This document shows, in pieces, positions 17,181 through 25,976 of a stretch of DNA of 64,000 nucleotides. The stretch is from Kribbella rubisoli (GTDB lineage Bacteria > Actinomycetota > Actinomycetes > Propionibacteriales > Kribbellaceae): contig NZ_SHKR01000011.1 of the NCBI RefSeq assembly GCF_004217145.1, positions 930,001-994,000 of the forward strand, read 5' to 3'. How positions within the stretch are numbered: the first letter of the stretch is position 1; every line of letters starts with the position of its first letter. Under the pieces are notes generated by a model. That model had not been told where the DNA came from. It saw only the letters and a list, made by a program, of their open reading frames with translations, and ran no database searches. The translations under genes and the position numbers were made by a program.

Positions 17181-18824
17181 TCACCCCAGTGGGTAGTGGA
17201 GGGCGATGAGGGGTTCGGGGCGGTGGACGCCGCGGGGGCGGTAGCCGAGGGCGTCGGAGAGGCCGAGGTAGTCGGATAGCAGCCAGATGATGGCTAGCCA
17301 CATCTCAGTGCCTTGGAGGCCGGGGATTGCGCGGTCGTCGGTGCCGTCGGGGGCGAAGGCGAAGCCGGCGCCGTCTACCCAGCGCGGGAGGATCGCGCGC
17401 AGTTGTTCCTCGGCCCAGCGGCGGGCGTCCTGCTCGCCGTACGTCGTCTGTTTGCCGGCCAGCCACAACGGGTGGATGACGTCGAGGATGTTGCACGAGT
17501 TGTAGTTGTCGCCGGTGAACATGCGTCGGTCGTTGCTGTGGGCAAGGACAGTCGCGACCGCTTGTTCGGGATACGGGAGCGGGAGGCCGAACTGGGCGTA
17601 GGTCCCGCGGGTGAGGCGGTAGAAACCGTTCACGACCTGCAGCCAGCCGTCGTCGGGATGTTGGTGGCCCCAAGCACCGGTCGTCGGATCGACCCGCGTG
17701 ACGAGCCACCCCGTCAGGGCCTCGAGCGGCCCGGATTCGTCGTGGTCACGGAGATTCCGGGCGATCGCGGTGCCGAGATGGTCGATACCGGACCCGGCCG
17801 ACCAGGACCTCCTTGCCCAGGGCAAATTGTCCAGGTCGGCGAAGGTGAACGCGGTGTCGATCGGGTGCTCGAAGCTGCTGCCGAGGACCTGGAGCGCGTA
17901 GCCGACACACAGCACGTGGTAGCCGGCCGGGCCTTCCAGGACAGAGAGTTTGGTGTCGTCCGGAAGGTCCAGCCCGGAGTCGGAGAGGTCTCCCGGTGCG
18001 ACCAGTCCGGTCTTCGGGTCCTGCCGGTGACGCAGCCGACGGACCAGGTCGTCACGGGTGTGCCCGAGCGGAGTACGGCGTACCAGCAGGTCGGCGATCT
18101 CGATGGCGTCGCACCACGGCCGCACCGCCGGCTCATGACCGAGGTCCGGACGGTCGACGAAACGCTCGCCGTCCCAGCAGCGAGCGAGTACGTCGTCCAC
18201 CTGCGAACGCGCCTTGGCGGCGAAGGCGGTCAACTGGGCCCGGAGGTCACCTGACATGGAGGAGGATCCTGTTCGCGAGCGGAGGACGCGGGCGGGGTTG
18301 CCGGCGGCGACCGAGTTGGCCGGGATGTTCTTGGTGACGACCGCGCCGGCGCCGATGATGGTGTGTGGGCCGACGGTGACGCCGTCGAGGATCGTCACGT
18401 TGGAACCGATCCAGACGTCGTCGCCGATCGTGATGCCGAGGGCGGTGTGAGGTTGCTTGAAGATCGGCTGGCCGGGAGCCGTGCCGTGGTTGAACGCGAG
18501 CAGCGACGTGTGGGCGCCGATCCGAACGCCGTCGCCGATCATCACCTTGCCGCGGACCGCGGAGAACGGGTTGATCGTGGAGTCGGATCCGAGCGTGATG
18601 CTTCCGGTGACATAGGCGTGTGCCGCGATGTACGAACGCTCCCCCATCGTCAGTTCGTCGCAGTACACAGCAGCCGACTCCGCGACGTACACATCCTCGG
18701 AGAGCCGGACCGACCCGCCCAGGCGCGCCTGCCGTTCGGCCTGGCGATCGCGTTCGGCCTCGGAGGCCGTTCGCTTGTACTCCCACGGCAGGAAATCGAG
18801 TCGCAACGGCTCATTCGGCAGCAT
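17181..18824 (-). CDS. Hexapeptide O-acetyltransferase fused to an alpha/alpha-toroid-like domain
   Basis: 547 residues. Residues ~35-185 form a left-handed beta-helix acetyltransferase: repeated hexapeptides (ITLGSDSTINPFSAVRGKVM, IGDGVRIGAHTSLLAFNHG, ITIGDDVWIGSNVTILDG, IIGAGAVVTKNIPANSV), close to the galactoside/maltose acetyltransferase type. Residues ~195-540 are a helical domain with Trp/His-rich segments (WGHQHPDDGWLQVVNGFYRL, GDNYNSCNILDVIHPLW) resembling (alpha/alpha) barrels such as those of glycan-processing enzymes. It lies between the sugar importer operon and the LacI gene, so modification of a carbohydrate is likely. Fusion is unusual; the helical domain's function is not known. 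Confidence 0.6.
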   Translation of the reverse strand: MLPNEPLRLDFLPWEYKRTASEAERDRQAERQARLGGSVRLSEDVYVAESAAVYCDELTMGERSYIAAHAYVTGSITLGSDSTINPFSAVRGKVMIGDGVRIGAHTSLLAFNHGTAPGQPIFKQPHTALGITIGDDVWIGSNVTILDGVTVGPHTIIGAGAVVTKNIPANSVAAGNPARVLRSRTGSSSMSGDLRAQLTAFAAKARSQVDDVLARCWDGERFVDRPDLGHEPAVRPWCDAIEIADLLVRRTPLGHTRDDLVRRLRHRQDPKTGLVAPGDLSDSGLDLPDDTKLSVLEGPAGYHVLCVGYALQVLGSSFEHPIDTAFTFADLDNLPWARRSWSAGSGIDHLGTAIARNLRDHDESGPLEALTGWLVTRVDPTTGAWGHQHPDDGWLQVVNGFYRLTRGTYAQFGLPLPYPEQAVATVLAHSNDRRMFTGDNYNSCNILDVIHPLWLAGKQTTYGEQDARRWAEEQLRAILPRWVDGAGFAFAPDGTDDRAIPGLQGTEMWLAIIWLLSDYLGLSDALGYRPRGVHRPEPLIALHYPLG

Positions 18825-18907
18825 GGGAAAACGCTATCCAAAACACCGCGAGCCCGCCAGCCCCGAAATGCCGCTGCTAATCTCCCGTCTGTGCGGGGAG
18901 CCAGGCG

Positions 18908-19993
18908 ATGACGACGAGCGGATCAGTGACCGACGGCGATGACGTCGGCGACGACGGCCCACAGGGGAGCACGCGCCGCAGTCATCGGGTCACGATCAGC
19001 GATCTCGCGCGCCGGCTGCACATCTCGAAGGCGTCGGTCTCGTACGCGCTGAACGGACGGGCCGGAGTCAGCGAGGAGACCCGGCAGCGGGTGCTCGATC
19101 TGGCCGAGGAGCTGGGCTTCCACCCGAACTCCGCCGCGGTCGCACTGTCGGCAAGCCGGACCCGGACGATCGGGATCGTGATCGCCCGCGACCCGGCGCT
19201 GATCTCCACCGAAGCGTTCTACATGCGCACGCTGGTCGGCATCGAGCAGTACCTGAACGAGGTCGATTCGTCGCTGCTGCTGCGGCTCACGGGCGAGCAC
19301 GGCGAGGATCTCGACGTACTGCGGCGGTGGTCGCGGCAGGGACGGGTCGACGGGTTCATCCTGTTCGACGAGCACGACGACGACCCCAGGATCCCGCTGC
19401 TGAAGGAGCTCGGGGTTCCGTGTGTGGTGGTGAGCTCGAACGCGCCGGACGACTCGGTCGGGCGGTTGATCAGCTCACCGGAGGAGACGGTCGGGCTGCT
19501 GCTCGACCATCTGGTCGAGCTCGGGCATCGGGACATCGCGCATATCAGCGGGCCGTTCACGTTCGTCCACGAGCGGTTGCGGGTGCAGATCCTGCAGGAG
19601 CAGGCCGAGCGGCGCGGGGTCGCCGTACGGCAGATCGAAGGCAGCTACCGCTACGACGACGGCGCCGAGCTGACCCGTCAGCTGCTGGCCGATCCGAATC
19701 CGCCGACCGCGATCGTGCTCGGGAACGACCTGATGGCGGTCGCGGCCCTGCGGGTCGCGATGGATCTCGGTACGGCGGTACCGGCCGAGGTCTCGATCCT
19801 CGCCTGGGACGACTCGCCGCTGTGCGAACTCGCCCGGCCCGGTATCACCGCGGTCGACCAGAAGACGATGGAACGCGGGCGGGCAGCCGCCGATCTCCTG
19901 CTCCGAATCGTCACCGTCGAGGGCGAAAAACACGAGGAAGCGCCGGCCGGCGAGCTCCGGGTCCGGGATTCCAGCGGTCCGGCGCCTTTCTGA
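18908..19993 (+). CDS. LacI-family transcriptional regulator
   Basis: 361 residues. After a ~25-residue acidic leader comes the LacI helix-turn-helix and hinge: VTISDLARRLHISKASVSYALNGRAGVSEETRQRVLDLAEELGFHPN is one continuous domain at residues ~28-75. A periplasmic-binding-like effector domain follows (IGIVIARDPALIS, DGFILFDEHDDD, AIVLGNDLMAVAALR). GGGGAG lies upstream of the ATG. It is encoded directly upstream of the second sugar importer, whose promoter carries AACCGGTT palindromes with the central CG step favoured by LacI proteins. It is the likely repressor of that importer, with a sugar as inducer. Confidence 0.92.
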   Translation: MTTSGSVTDGDDVGDDGPQGSTRRSHRVTISDLARRLHISKASVSYALNGRAGVSEETRQRVLDLAEELGFHPNSAAVALSASRTRTIGIVIARDPALISTEAFYMRTLVGIEQYLNEVDSSLLLRLTGEHGEDLDVLRRWSRQGRVDGFILFDEHDDDPRIPLLKELGVPCVVVSSNAPDDSVGRLISSPEETVGLLLDHLVELGHRDIAHISGPFTFVHERLRVQILQEQAERRGVAVRQIEGSYRYDDGAELTRQLLADPNPPTAIVLGNDLMAVAALRVAMDLGTAVPAEVSILAWDDSPLCELARPGITAVDQKTMERGRAAADLLLRIVTVEGEKHEEAPAGELRVRDSSGPAPF

Positions 19994-20104
19994 CCACTTT
20001 CAAGACTCTGTGAATTCATTCGGATTCGAAGAGTGTTGGATTGCGCTTACCGTTGCCTCGCGAGAGGTTGGATCAGTCACGAGGTCGTAACGAAGACCCC
20101 GGAA

Positions 20105-20141
20105 CTGAACCGGTTAGGGTTTCGAAACTTAACCGGTTAGG
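20105..20141. promoter_or_regulatory. LacI-type operator cluster before the second sugar importer
   Basis: Two AACCGGTTAGG copies (palindromic cores 20108-20115 and 20131-20138) are spaced 23 bp apart and flank a third perfect palindrome, GTTTCGAAAC, at 20119-20128. All three have a central CG step as in LacI-family sites. They lie 67-97 bp upstream of the binding-protein start. Confidence 0.75.
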
Positions 20142-20204
20142 TCAGTATGGGGCCGATCCGCCTTCGCAGCTCTGTGGAGGCTCGACGGGACGAGGGAGTC
20201 CGAC

Positions 20205-21524
20205 GTGAGACTGCGTTCGTTAGTAGCCGCGGTGGCGGCGACCGCCATGGGAATCAGCCTCGCCGCGTGTGGTGGTGGGGACAAGAACGACTCCTCCGGC
20301 GGCGGTTCGGGTGGTGACCAGACGCTGACCTACTGGGCCAGCAACCAGGGCACCAGCCTGGACAACGACAAGGAGGTGCTGACCCCGGTCCTGCAGAAGT
20401 TCACCCAGGACACCGGCATCAAGGTCAACCTCGAGGTGATCGGCTGGAACGATCTGCAGACGCGGATCCAGACCGCGATCACCTCCGGCCAGGCGCCGGA
20501 CGTGGTCAACATCGGCAACACCTGGGCGGCCTCGCTGCAGGCGACCGACGCGTTCCTGCCGTTCGACGGCGACGCGATGGGCGCGATCGGCGGGAAGGAC
20601 AAGTTCGTGCCGACGGCTCTGGCGACCGGCGGCAAGGAGGGCACCGACCCGACCTCGGTCCCGCTCTACGGTCTGGCCTACGGCCTGTACTACAACAAGG
20701 CGATGTTCGCCGCGGCCGGCCTGCAGCCGCCGAAGACCTGGGAAGAGATGGTCACCGACGCGCAGAAGCTGACCGTTCCCGCCAAGAAGCAGTGGGGTAT
20801 GGCGCTCGCGGCCGGCAGCTACACCGAGAACGTGCACTTCGCGTTCATCAACGCGGCGCAGAACAAGGCCGACTGGTTCGACGCCGACGGCAAGCCGACG
20901 TTCACCGGTGACGGCAACGTGCAGGGCGTCCTGCGGTACCTCGACCTGATGCAGAAGGACAAGGTCGCGAACCCGTCGAACGCGCAGTACGACAACGGCA
21001 CCAAGTCGGTCAACGACTTCGCCACCAAGAAGGTCGCGATGGTCATCAACCAGAACAACGCCGACTCCTCGATCGTTGCCAACGGCATGAAGGCCGGCGA
21101 GTACGGCGTCGTACCGTTCCCGGCTCCGTCCGGCGCCGAGCAGGTCGCCAGCCACGTGGCCGGTATCAACCTGTCGGTGTTCAAGAACACCAAGCACAAG
21201 GATGCGGCGCTGAAGTTCGTCAAGTACATGACGGACGAGGCCACGCAGACGACGCTGGGCAAGCCGTTCTCCTCGCTGCCGGTACTGAAGGACGCCAAGC
21301 CGGTCTTCACCACCGACGCGGCCGAGGCGGCGACGTTCCAGGACGTCTACAACACCAAGTCCAAGCCGCTGCCGCTGGTGCCGGCCGAGGACCAGTTCGA
21401 GAGCACCGTCGGCAAGGCGATGAACTCGATGTTCGCCAAGATCGCCACCGGTGGCACGGTCACGGCCGACGATGTGAAGGCGGCCCTGAAGACCGCCCAG
21501 GATCAGGTGGCCGCAGGTAGCTGA
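20205..21524 (+). CDS. Extracellular sugar-binding lipoprotein of second ABC transporter
   Basis: 439 residues, family 1 solute-binding protein. A Sec lipoprotein signal is clear (RLRSLVAAVAATAMG then LAAC, lipidated Cys near residue 22), followed by a Gly/Ser-rich tether. MalE-like motifs follow (ITSGQAPDVVNIGNTWA, YGLAYGLYYNKAMFAAAG). GTG start with GAGGGAG 6 bases before it. Two permease genes follow, after a strong hairpin that may set a higher level of this protein than of the permeases. Regulation is probably by the upstream LacI protein. Ligand unknown; no hydrolase lies in this operon. Confidence 0.92.
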   Translation: MRLRSLVAAVAATAMGISLAACGGGDKNDSSGGGSGGDQTLTYWASNQGTSLDNDKEVLTPVLQKFTQDTGIKVNLEVIGWNDLQTRIQTAITSGQAPDVVNIGNTWAASLQATDAFLPFDGDAMGAIGGKDKFVPTALATGGKEGTDPTSVPLYGLAYGLYYNKAMFAAAGLQPPKTWEEMVTDAQKLTVPAKKQWGMALAAGSYTENVHFAFINAAQNKADWFDADGKPTFTGDGNVQGVLRYLDLMQKDKVANPSNAQYDNGTKSVNDFATKKVAMVINQNNADSSIVANGMKAGEYGVVPFPAPSGAEQVASHVAGINLSVFKNTKHKDAALKFVKYMTDEATQTTLGKPFSSLPVLKDAKPVFTTDAAEAATFQDVYNTKSKPLPLVPAEDQFESTVGKAMNSMFAKIATGGTVTADDVKAALKTAQDQVAAGS

Positions 21525-21533
21525 CCCGCGCTC

Positions 21534-21562
21534 AGTGGCCCGGACTACTCGTCCGGGCCACT
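21534..21562 (+). terminator. Intercistronic hairpin between binding protein and permeases
   Basis: AGTGGCCCGGAC at 21534-21545 pairs perfectly with GTCCGGGCCACT at 21551-21562 around a 5-base loop, starting 10 bases after the binding-protein stop. There is no T-tract, so partial termination or 3' end stabilisation is more likely than full termination. Confidence 0.7.
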
Positions 21563-21612
21563 GCCCGCGTCAGCCCCCACGACCGATCCGACAGACAGGA
21601 GGCGACCAGTCG

Positions 21613-22593
21613 ATGTCCGTCGCCACACAGGAAGCGACGCCGGCCGCCGCGAAGCCTGCGAAGAAGAAGACCAAACGCGGCCCCGAACACCGCCCCGGCC
21701 TGAACCGTTGGCTGCCGTATCTGCTGCTGGCGCCGGCCGTGCTGGCCGAACTGCTGATCCACATCATCCCGATGGTGGTCGGCATCTGGATGAGCTTCAT
21801 CAAGCTGACCAAGTTCTTCATCGCGAACTGGTCCGCGGCTCCGAGCGCCGGGCTCAACAACTACAAGGTCGCGCTGGACTTCAACAACGCGGTCGGTGAG
21901 GGCCTGCTGAAGTCGTTCGGCGTCACCGTCGCCTTCTCGCTGATCACGGTCGCGTTGTCGTGGGTGCTCGGGATGGCCGCGGCGGTCGCGCTGCAGCCGC
22001 CGTTCCGCGGGCGCGGCATCATCCGGACGTTCTTCCTGGTGCCCTACGCGTTGCCGGCGTACGCCGGGATCCTGACCTGGAACTTCATGCTCCAGCGTGA
22101 CACCGGTGCCGTGAACCACGTGCTGAACCAGTTGCACCTCAGCGACGGCCGGACGTTCTGGCTGATCGGCAGCAACGCGCTGGTCTCGCTGATCGTCGTC
22201 GCGACCTGGAAGCTGTGGACGTTCGCGTTCCTCACGCTGATGGCCGGCCTGCAGAGCATCCCCGGCGATCTGTACGAGGCCGCGTCGGTGGACGGCGCGG
22301 GCAACCTCCGGCAGTGGCGCAACATCACGCTGCCGTCGCTGCGGCCGGTCAACCTCGTGCTCGTACTCGTCCTGTTCCTATGGACGTTCAGCGACTTCAA
22401 CACGCCGTACGTGCTGTTCGGTACGGCGCAGCCGCCGGCCGGTGACCTGATCACGTTCCACATCTACAACGCGTCGTTCCTGACCTGGAACTTCGGCACC
22501 GGTGCGGCGATGTCCGTCCTGCTGCTGATCTTCCTGATGATCGTCACCGGCGCCTACCTGCTCGTCACCGGAAGGAGGTCGCGTCGTGCGTGA
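21613..22593 (+). CDS. CUT1-family sugar ABC transporter permease (MalF type)
   Basis: 326 residues with a Lys-rich cytoplasmic N-terminus (AKKKTKRG) and six membrane helices. The EAA docking loop is near residue 220 (YEAASVDGAGNLRQWR then ITLPSLRP). ATG at 21613 is chosen because AGGAGG lies at 21597-21602; the frame is open further upstream, but that region contains the hairpin. It partners the MalG-type permease, whose start overlaps its stop by 8 bp. Confidence 0.9.
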   Translation: MSVATQEATPAAAKPAKKKTKRGPEHRPGLNRWLPYLLLAPAVLAELLIHIIPMVVGIWMSFIKLTKFFIANWSAAPSAGLNNYKVALDFNNAVGEGLLKSFGVTVAFSLITVALSWVLGMAAAVALQPPFRGRGIIRTFFLVPYALPAYAGILTWNFMLQRDTGAVNHVLNQLHLSDGRTFWLIGSNALVSLIVVATWKLWTFAFLTLMAGLQSIPGDLYEAASVDGAGNLRQWRNITLPSLRPVNLVLVLVLFLWTFSDFNTPYVLFGTAQPPAGDLITFHIYNASFLTWNFGTGAAMSVLLLIFLMIVTGAYLLVTGRRSRRA

Positions 22594-23425
22594 GACCCAG
22601 GGGTTCAAGATCTACCGCGGTGTCGTGCTGACCGTGCTCGGCCTGTTCGTGCTCGTCCCGCTGTACGTGATGATCACGTCGTCGCTCAAACCGCTGAAGG
22701 ACGTGCAGGGCGCCTTCAGTTGGTGGCCGTCGAACCTGACGCTGGCGCCGTTCGTGGACATGTGGAAGACGGTGCCGCTGGCCCGGTACTTCGTGAACAG
22801 CACGATCGTCTCCGTGTCGGCGACGGTGTTCTCGGTGGCGATCGCGATCCTGGCCGCGTTCGCGGTGTCGCGGTTCCGTTTCCGCGGGCGGACGGCGTTC
22901 ACCACGACCGTACTGTCGACGCAAATGTTCCCGGGCGTGCTGTTCCTGCTGCCGTTGTTCCTGATCTTCGTGAACATCAACAACTCGTTCGGGCTGCAGC
23001 TGGTCGGGACGCGGCTCGGGTTGATCATCACGTACCTGACGTTCAGCCTGCCGTTCTCGATCTGGATGCTCGCCGGGTACTTCGACAGCATCCCGCGCGA
23101 GCTGGACGAAGCGGCACTGGTGGACGGCTGCGGGCCGATGGGCGCACTGTGGCGCGTCGTACTCCCGGCAGCCCGGCCCGGTGTGATCGCAGTTGCGATC
23201 TACTCGTTCATGACCGCCTGGGGCGAGGTCCTGTTCGCGTCCGTCATGACAACCGAGGCCAACCGCACCCTGTCGGTCGGCCTACGCCAGTACTCCACCC
23301 AAACCAACATCTACTGGAACCAGATCATGGCCGCGGCCCTGGTAGTCAGCGTCCCCGTGGTGATCGGCTTCCTCCTCGCCCAACGCCACTTCGTAGCCGG
23401 CGTAACCGCCGGCGCGGTCAAGTAG
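22586..23425 (+). CDS. CUT1-family sugar ABC transporter permease (MalG type)
   Basis: 279 residues, six membrane helices. The EAA loop is near residue 172 (LDEAALVDGCGPMGALW then VVLPAARP). The GTG start at 22586 is preceded by GGAAGGAGG inside the end of the upstream permease gene, so translation is coupled. Last gene of the importer; no ATPase gene follows. It is succeeded by palindromic DNA rather than by a sugar-processing gene. Confidence 0.9.
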   Translation: MRETQGFKIYRGVVLTVLGLFVLVPLYVMITSSLKPLKDVQGAFSWWPSNLTLAPFVDMWKTVPLARYFVNSTIVSVSATVFSVAIAILAAFAVSRFRFRGRTAFTTTVLSTQMFPGVLFLLPLFLIFVNINNSFGLQLVGTRLGLIITYLTFSLPFSIWMLAGYFDSIPRELDEAALVDGCGPMGALWRVVLPAARPGVIAVAIYSFMTAWGEVLFASVMTTEANRTLSVGLRQYSTQTNIYWNQIMAAALVVSVPVVIGFLLAQRHFVAGVTAGAVK

Positions 23426-23458
23426 CCCCAACACGAACACCCCCACCCACGCGACCAT

Positions 23459-23541
23459 CTGAGGGGTCAACCCCTTGGCTTGCCGGTTGCGGACCCGGAT
23501 TCTCGCGGTGCAACCGACCAGCTGAGGGGTTGACCCCTCAG
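23459..23541. terminator. Nested palindromes between convergent genes
   Basis: A perfect stem CTGAGGGG/CCCCTCAG with a TTGA loop occupies 23522-23541. A degenerate twin (CTGAGGGG-TCAA-CCCCTTGG) lies at 23459-23478. Between them CGGTTGC (23484-23490) pairs with GCAACCG (23510-23516). No other function is apparent for this ~130-bp gap between the sugar permease and efeB, so a bidirectional terminator is the simplest reading. Confidence 0.55.
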
Positions 23542-23557
23542 ACGTTCAGTCATGAGG

Positions 23558-24808
23558 TCAGGTGAAGAGTTTTTCACCCCAGTGGCCGCCGGGGGTTACG
23601 CCTGGGGGGCAGGCGAAGATGCCGGAGCCTACGTGGTGGATGTACTCGTTCATCGTGTCGCTCTTGGCGAGCTGGTTCTGGATGGGGATGAACTGTTTGC
23701 GGGGGTCGCGTTGGTAGGCGAGGAAGAAGAGGCCCGCGTCGAGGCGACCTAGGCCGTCGGAGCCGTCGACGAAGTTGTAGCCGCGGCGGAGTAGTTCGGC
23801 GCCCTTGTTGAAGGTGGGGTGGGCCAGGCGGACGTGTGAGTCGGCGGGGATCTTCGGCTGGCCGTCGGCCTGCTTGGCGTTGAAGTCGAGCGTGTCGAAC
23901 TCGTCGGACTTGCCCAGCGGAGCACCCGTGCCCTTGCCGCGGCCGATGATGCCTTCCTGTTCGCCGAGCGACGTACGGTCCCAGATCTCGATGTTCATCC
24001 GGATCCGGCGCGAGACCAGGTACGAGCCGCCGACCATCCAGTCCGGGCCGTCCTCGGGCTGCACCCACAGCTGCTGCTCGAGCTTGTCGGCGTCTTCGAG
24101 CTTGAGGTTGTTGGTGCCGTCCTTGAAGCCGAACAGGTTCCGCGGCGTCGACTGCGCCCGCGACGTCGACGACGTACGGCCGAAGCCGAGCTGCGAATAC
24201 CGTACGGCGACGCGTCCGAAGCCGATCCGTGCCAGGTTGCGGATCGCGTGTACTGCGACCTGCGGGTCGTCGGAGCAGGCCTGTACGGCGATGTCGCCGT
24301 ACGAGCGGGTCGGGTCGAGGTCGTCGCCGATGAAGTGCGGCAGGTCGACGAGTGCCTTCGGGCGTTTCGCGGCGAGCCCGAACCGCTTGTCGAACAGGCT
24401 CGGTCCGAACCCGACGGTGATCGTCAACCGCGCCGGCGGCAGCCCGACCGCCTCGCCAGTGTCCTCGGGCGGTGCTTCGTCCGGTCCGTTCACCGCGCCG
24501 TACTGCCCGATGTCGCGACCGGCCGTCAGCAGCGCGGCCGCGGCGGTCCATTCCTTCAGCAGCCCGATCAGCTCGTCCCGGCTCGTCGTCGTCACATCAA
24601 ACGCGGCGAAGTGCAGCCGATCCTGCGCCGGCGTCGTAATCCCCGCCTGATGCGGCCCATGAAACTCAACCGGCCCGGTGTTATCAGCCGCCTGCGAGGG
24701 TTCGCTGGCCAGAGCTGAGTGTGCGGCGTACCCGGCAACCCCGGTCGCGACCGCTGCACCCGCGGCCCCGAACAGGCCGCGCCTCGAGATTCCTTTGCGC
24801 TCGGTCAT
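23558..24808 (-). CDS. efeB: DyP-type heme peroxidase EfeB
   Basis: 416 residues. The N-terminal twin-arginine signal (SRRGLFGAAGAAVATG) predicts Tat export. The dye-decolorising peroxidase hallmark GxxDG is present as GFKDG near residue 227, and AHPTFNKGAELLRRGYNF near the C-terminus is typical of the family. EfeB helps the EfeUO iron-uptake system, by peroxidase or heme-related chemistry outside the membrane; the exact role is debated. The ATG overlaps the efeO stop (ATGA), so the three genes form one operon controlled by the iron boxes upstream of efeU. Confidence 0.92.
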   Translation of the reverse strand: MTERKGISRRGLFGAAGAAVATGVAGYAAHSALASEPSQAADNTGPVEFHGPHQAGITTPAQDRLHFAAFDVTTTSRDELIGLLKEWTAAAALLTAGRDIGQYGAVNGPDEAPPEDTGEAVGLPPARLTITVGFGPSLFDKRFGLAAKRPKALVDLPHFIGDDLDPTRSYGDIAVQACSDDPQVAVHAIRNLARIGFGRVAVRYSQLGFGRTSSTSRAQSTPRNLFGFKDGTNNLKLEDADKLEQQLWVQPEDGPDWMVGGSYLVSRRIRMNIEIWDRTSLGEQEGIIGRGKGTGAPLGKSDEFDTLDFNAKQADGQPKIPADSHVRLAHPTFNKGAELLRRGYNFVDGSDGLGRLDAGLFFLAYQRDPRKQFIPIQNQLAKSDTMNEYIHHVGSGIFACPPGVTPGGHWGEKLFT

Positions 24809-25944
24809 TTCTTTGCGATCACTCCGGCGACCTGGCTGACGGGTTCGGCCAGGCCGTCGACTACGGCGCCGAGGGCCTTCTTCTCTGCCTCGCTTGCCGT
24901 GTACGGCTTGAAGCCGTCGCCGTCGCGGTACTTGTCCAGCGACGCGAACACCGCTTTGAAGTTCGTGTCCAGCTGCGCGACCAGTGCCGCGTCGCGGGAC
25001 TGCAGTGCCGGACGGAGCGCCTGGATCGCGGCCTGCGACCCCTCGACGTTTGCCTGGAAGTCCCACAGGTCGGTGTGTGAGTAGCGGTCCTCCTCGCCGG
25101 TGACCTTGCCGGTCGCGACCTCGTCGAGCAGTTCCTTCGCGCCGTTCGCCAGCTGCAGCGGAGTCAGTTTCACGACCTTGGCCTTCGCGACCACCGTCTT
25201 CACGTCGGTCAGCAACTGGTCGGCGTACTTGTCCATGCCCTTGGTGCTGTTGGAGACCCAGAGCGCCTGCTCGATCCGGTGGTACCCGGTCCACTCGGTG
25301 CCCGGCTCCACATCGTTGACGCGGGCGTCGATCTTCGGGTCCAGGTCACCGAAGGACTCCGCGACCGGCTCGATCCGCTCCCAGTACGTCCGCGACACCG
25401 GGAACAGCGCCTTCGCCTTCGCGACATCACCGGCCTTCACCGCGGTCACGAACTCGGTGGTCTTCTGCTCCAGCGCGATCGCCTGCGAGTTCACGTACCG
25501 CTGGTAGCTCGACGTCGCCTGCTTCAGCTCGGTGTCGGTGTCGACCTGAGCGGGCGCGTCTCCGGTCACGGTCAGGTCGCCGCGGATCCCGTCGCCGACC
25601 ATGCCCGGTTTGCAGACCGCCTGGTACTTGCCGGTCGGCAGCTCGACGATCAGGTCCCGCTTCAGGCCCGGGCCGATGTTCTCGACCTCGCCCATCACCC
25701 GGTCGCCCTCGGCGTACACGTAGAACTCGGTGATCTTGCTGCCGCCGTTGGCGACCGAGAACGTGCTGGTGCCGGACTTCACGTCGCGGCGGCTGAGGTC
25801 ACAACCCGAGTCGGACGCCTTGACCGTCACCGGACCGGTGCCGTCGTCCTTGGCTGCGGGCTCGTCCTTCGCGCACGCGGTCAGCGCGCCGATACTGATG
25901 ACGACGCCGAGGATGGCGGCCCGACGGGGCAATGAGGTGGACAT
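24805..25944 (-). CDS. efeO: Iron-uptake lipoprotein EfeO (cupredoxin + M75 domain)
   Basis: 379 residues. A lipoprotein signal is present (start SLPRRAAILGVVISIGALTA followed by lipobox Cys). Residues ~40-135 are a cupredoxin-like domain (VANGGSKITEFYVYAEGDRV, KYQAVCKPGM). The rest is an imelysin/M75-like helical domain with the HxxE metal motif as HRIE near residue 220 (WTGYHRIEQALW). AGGAGA precedes the ATG. It is exposed outside the membrane, where it is thought to bind iron for the EfeU permease encoded 32 bases upstream. Confidence 0.93.
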   Translation of the reverse strand: MSTSLPRRAAILGVVISIGALTACAKDEPAAKDDGTGPVTVKASDSGCDLSRRDVKSGTSTFSVANGGSKITEFYVYAEGDRVMGEVENIGPGLKRDLIVELPTGKYQAVCKPGMVGDGIRGDLTVTGDAPAQVDTDTELKQATSSYQRYVNSQAIALEQKTTEFVTAVKAGDVAKAKALFPVSRTYWERIEPVAESFGDLDPKIDARVNDVEPGTEWTGYHRIEQALWVSNSTKGMDKYADQLLTDVKTVVAKAKVVKLTPLQLANGAKELLDEVATGKVTGEEDRYSHTDLWDFQANVEGSQAAIQALRPALQSRDAALVAQLDTNFKAVFASLDKYRDGDGFKPYTASEAEKKALGAVVDGLAEPVSQVAGVIAKK

Positions 25945-25976
25945 GGTTCTCCTGAGCGGGGATGTGAGGTGGTGGA

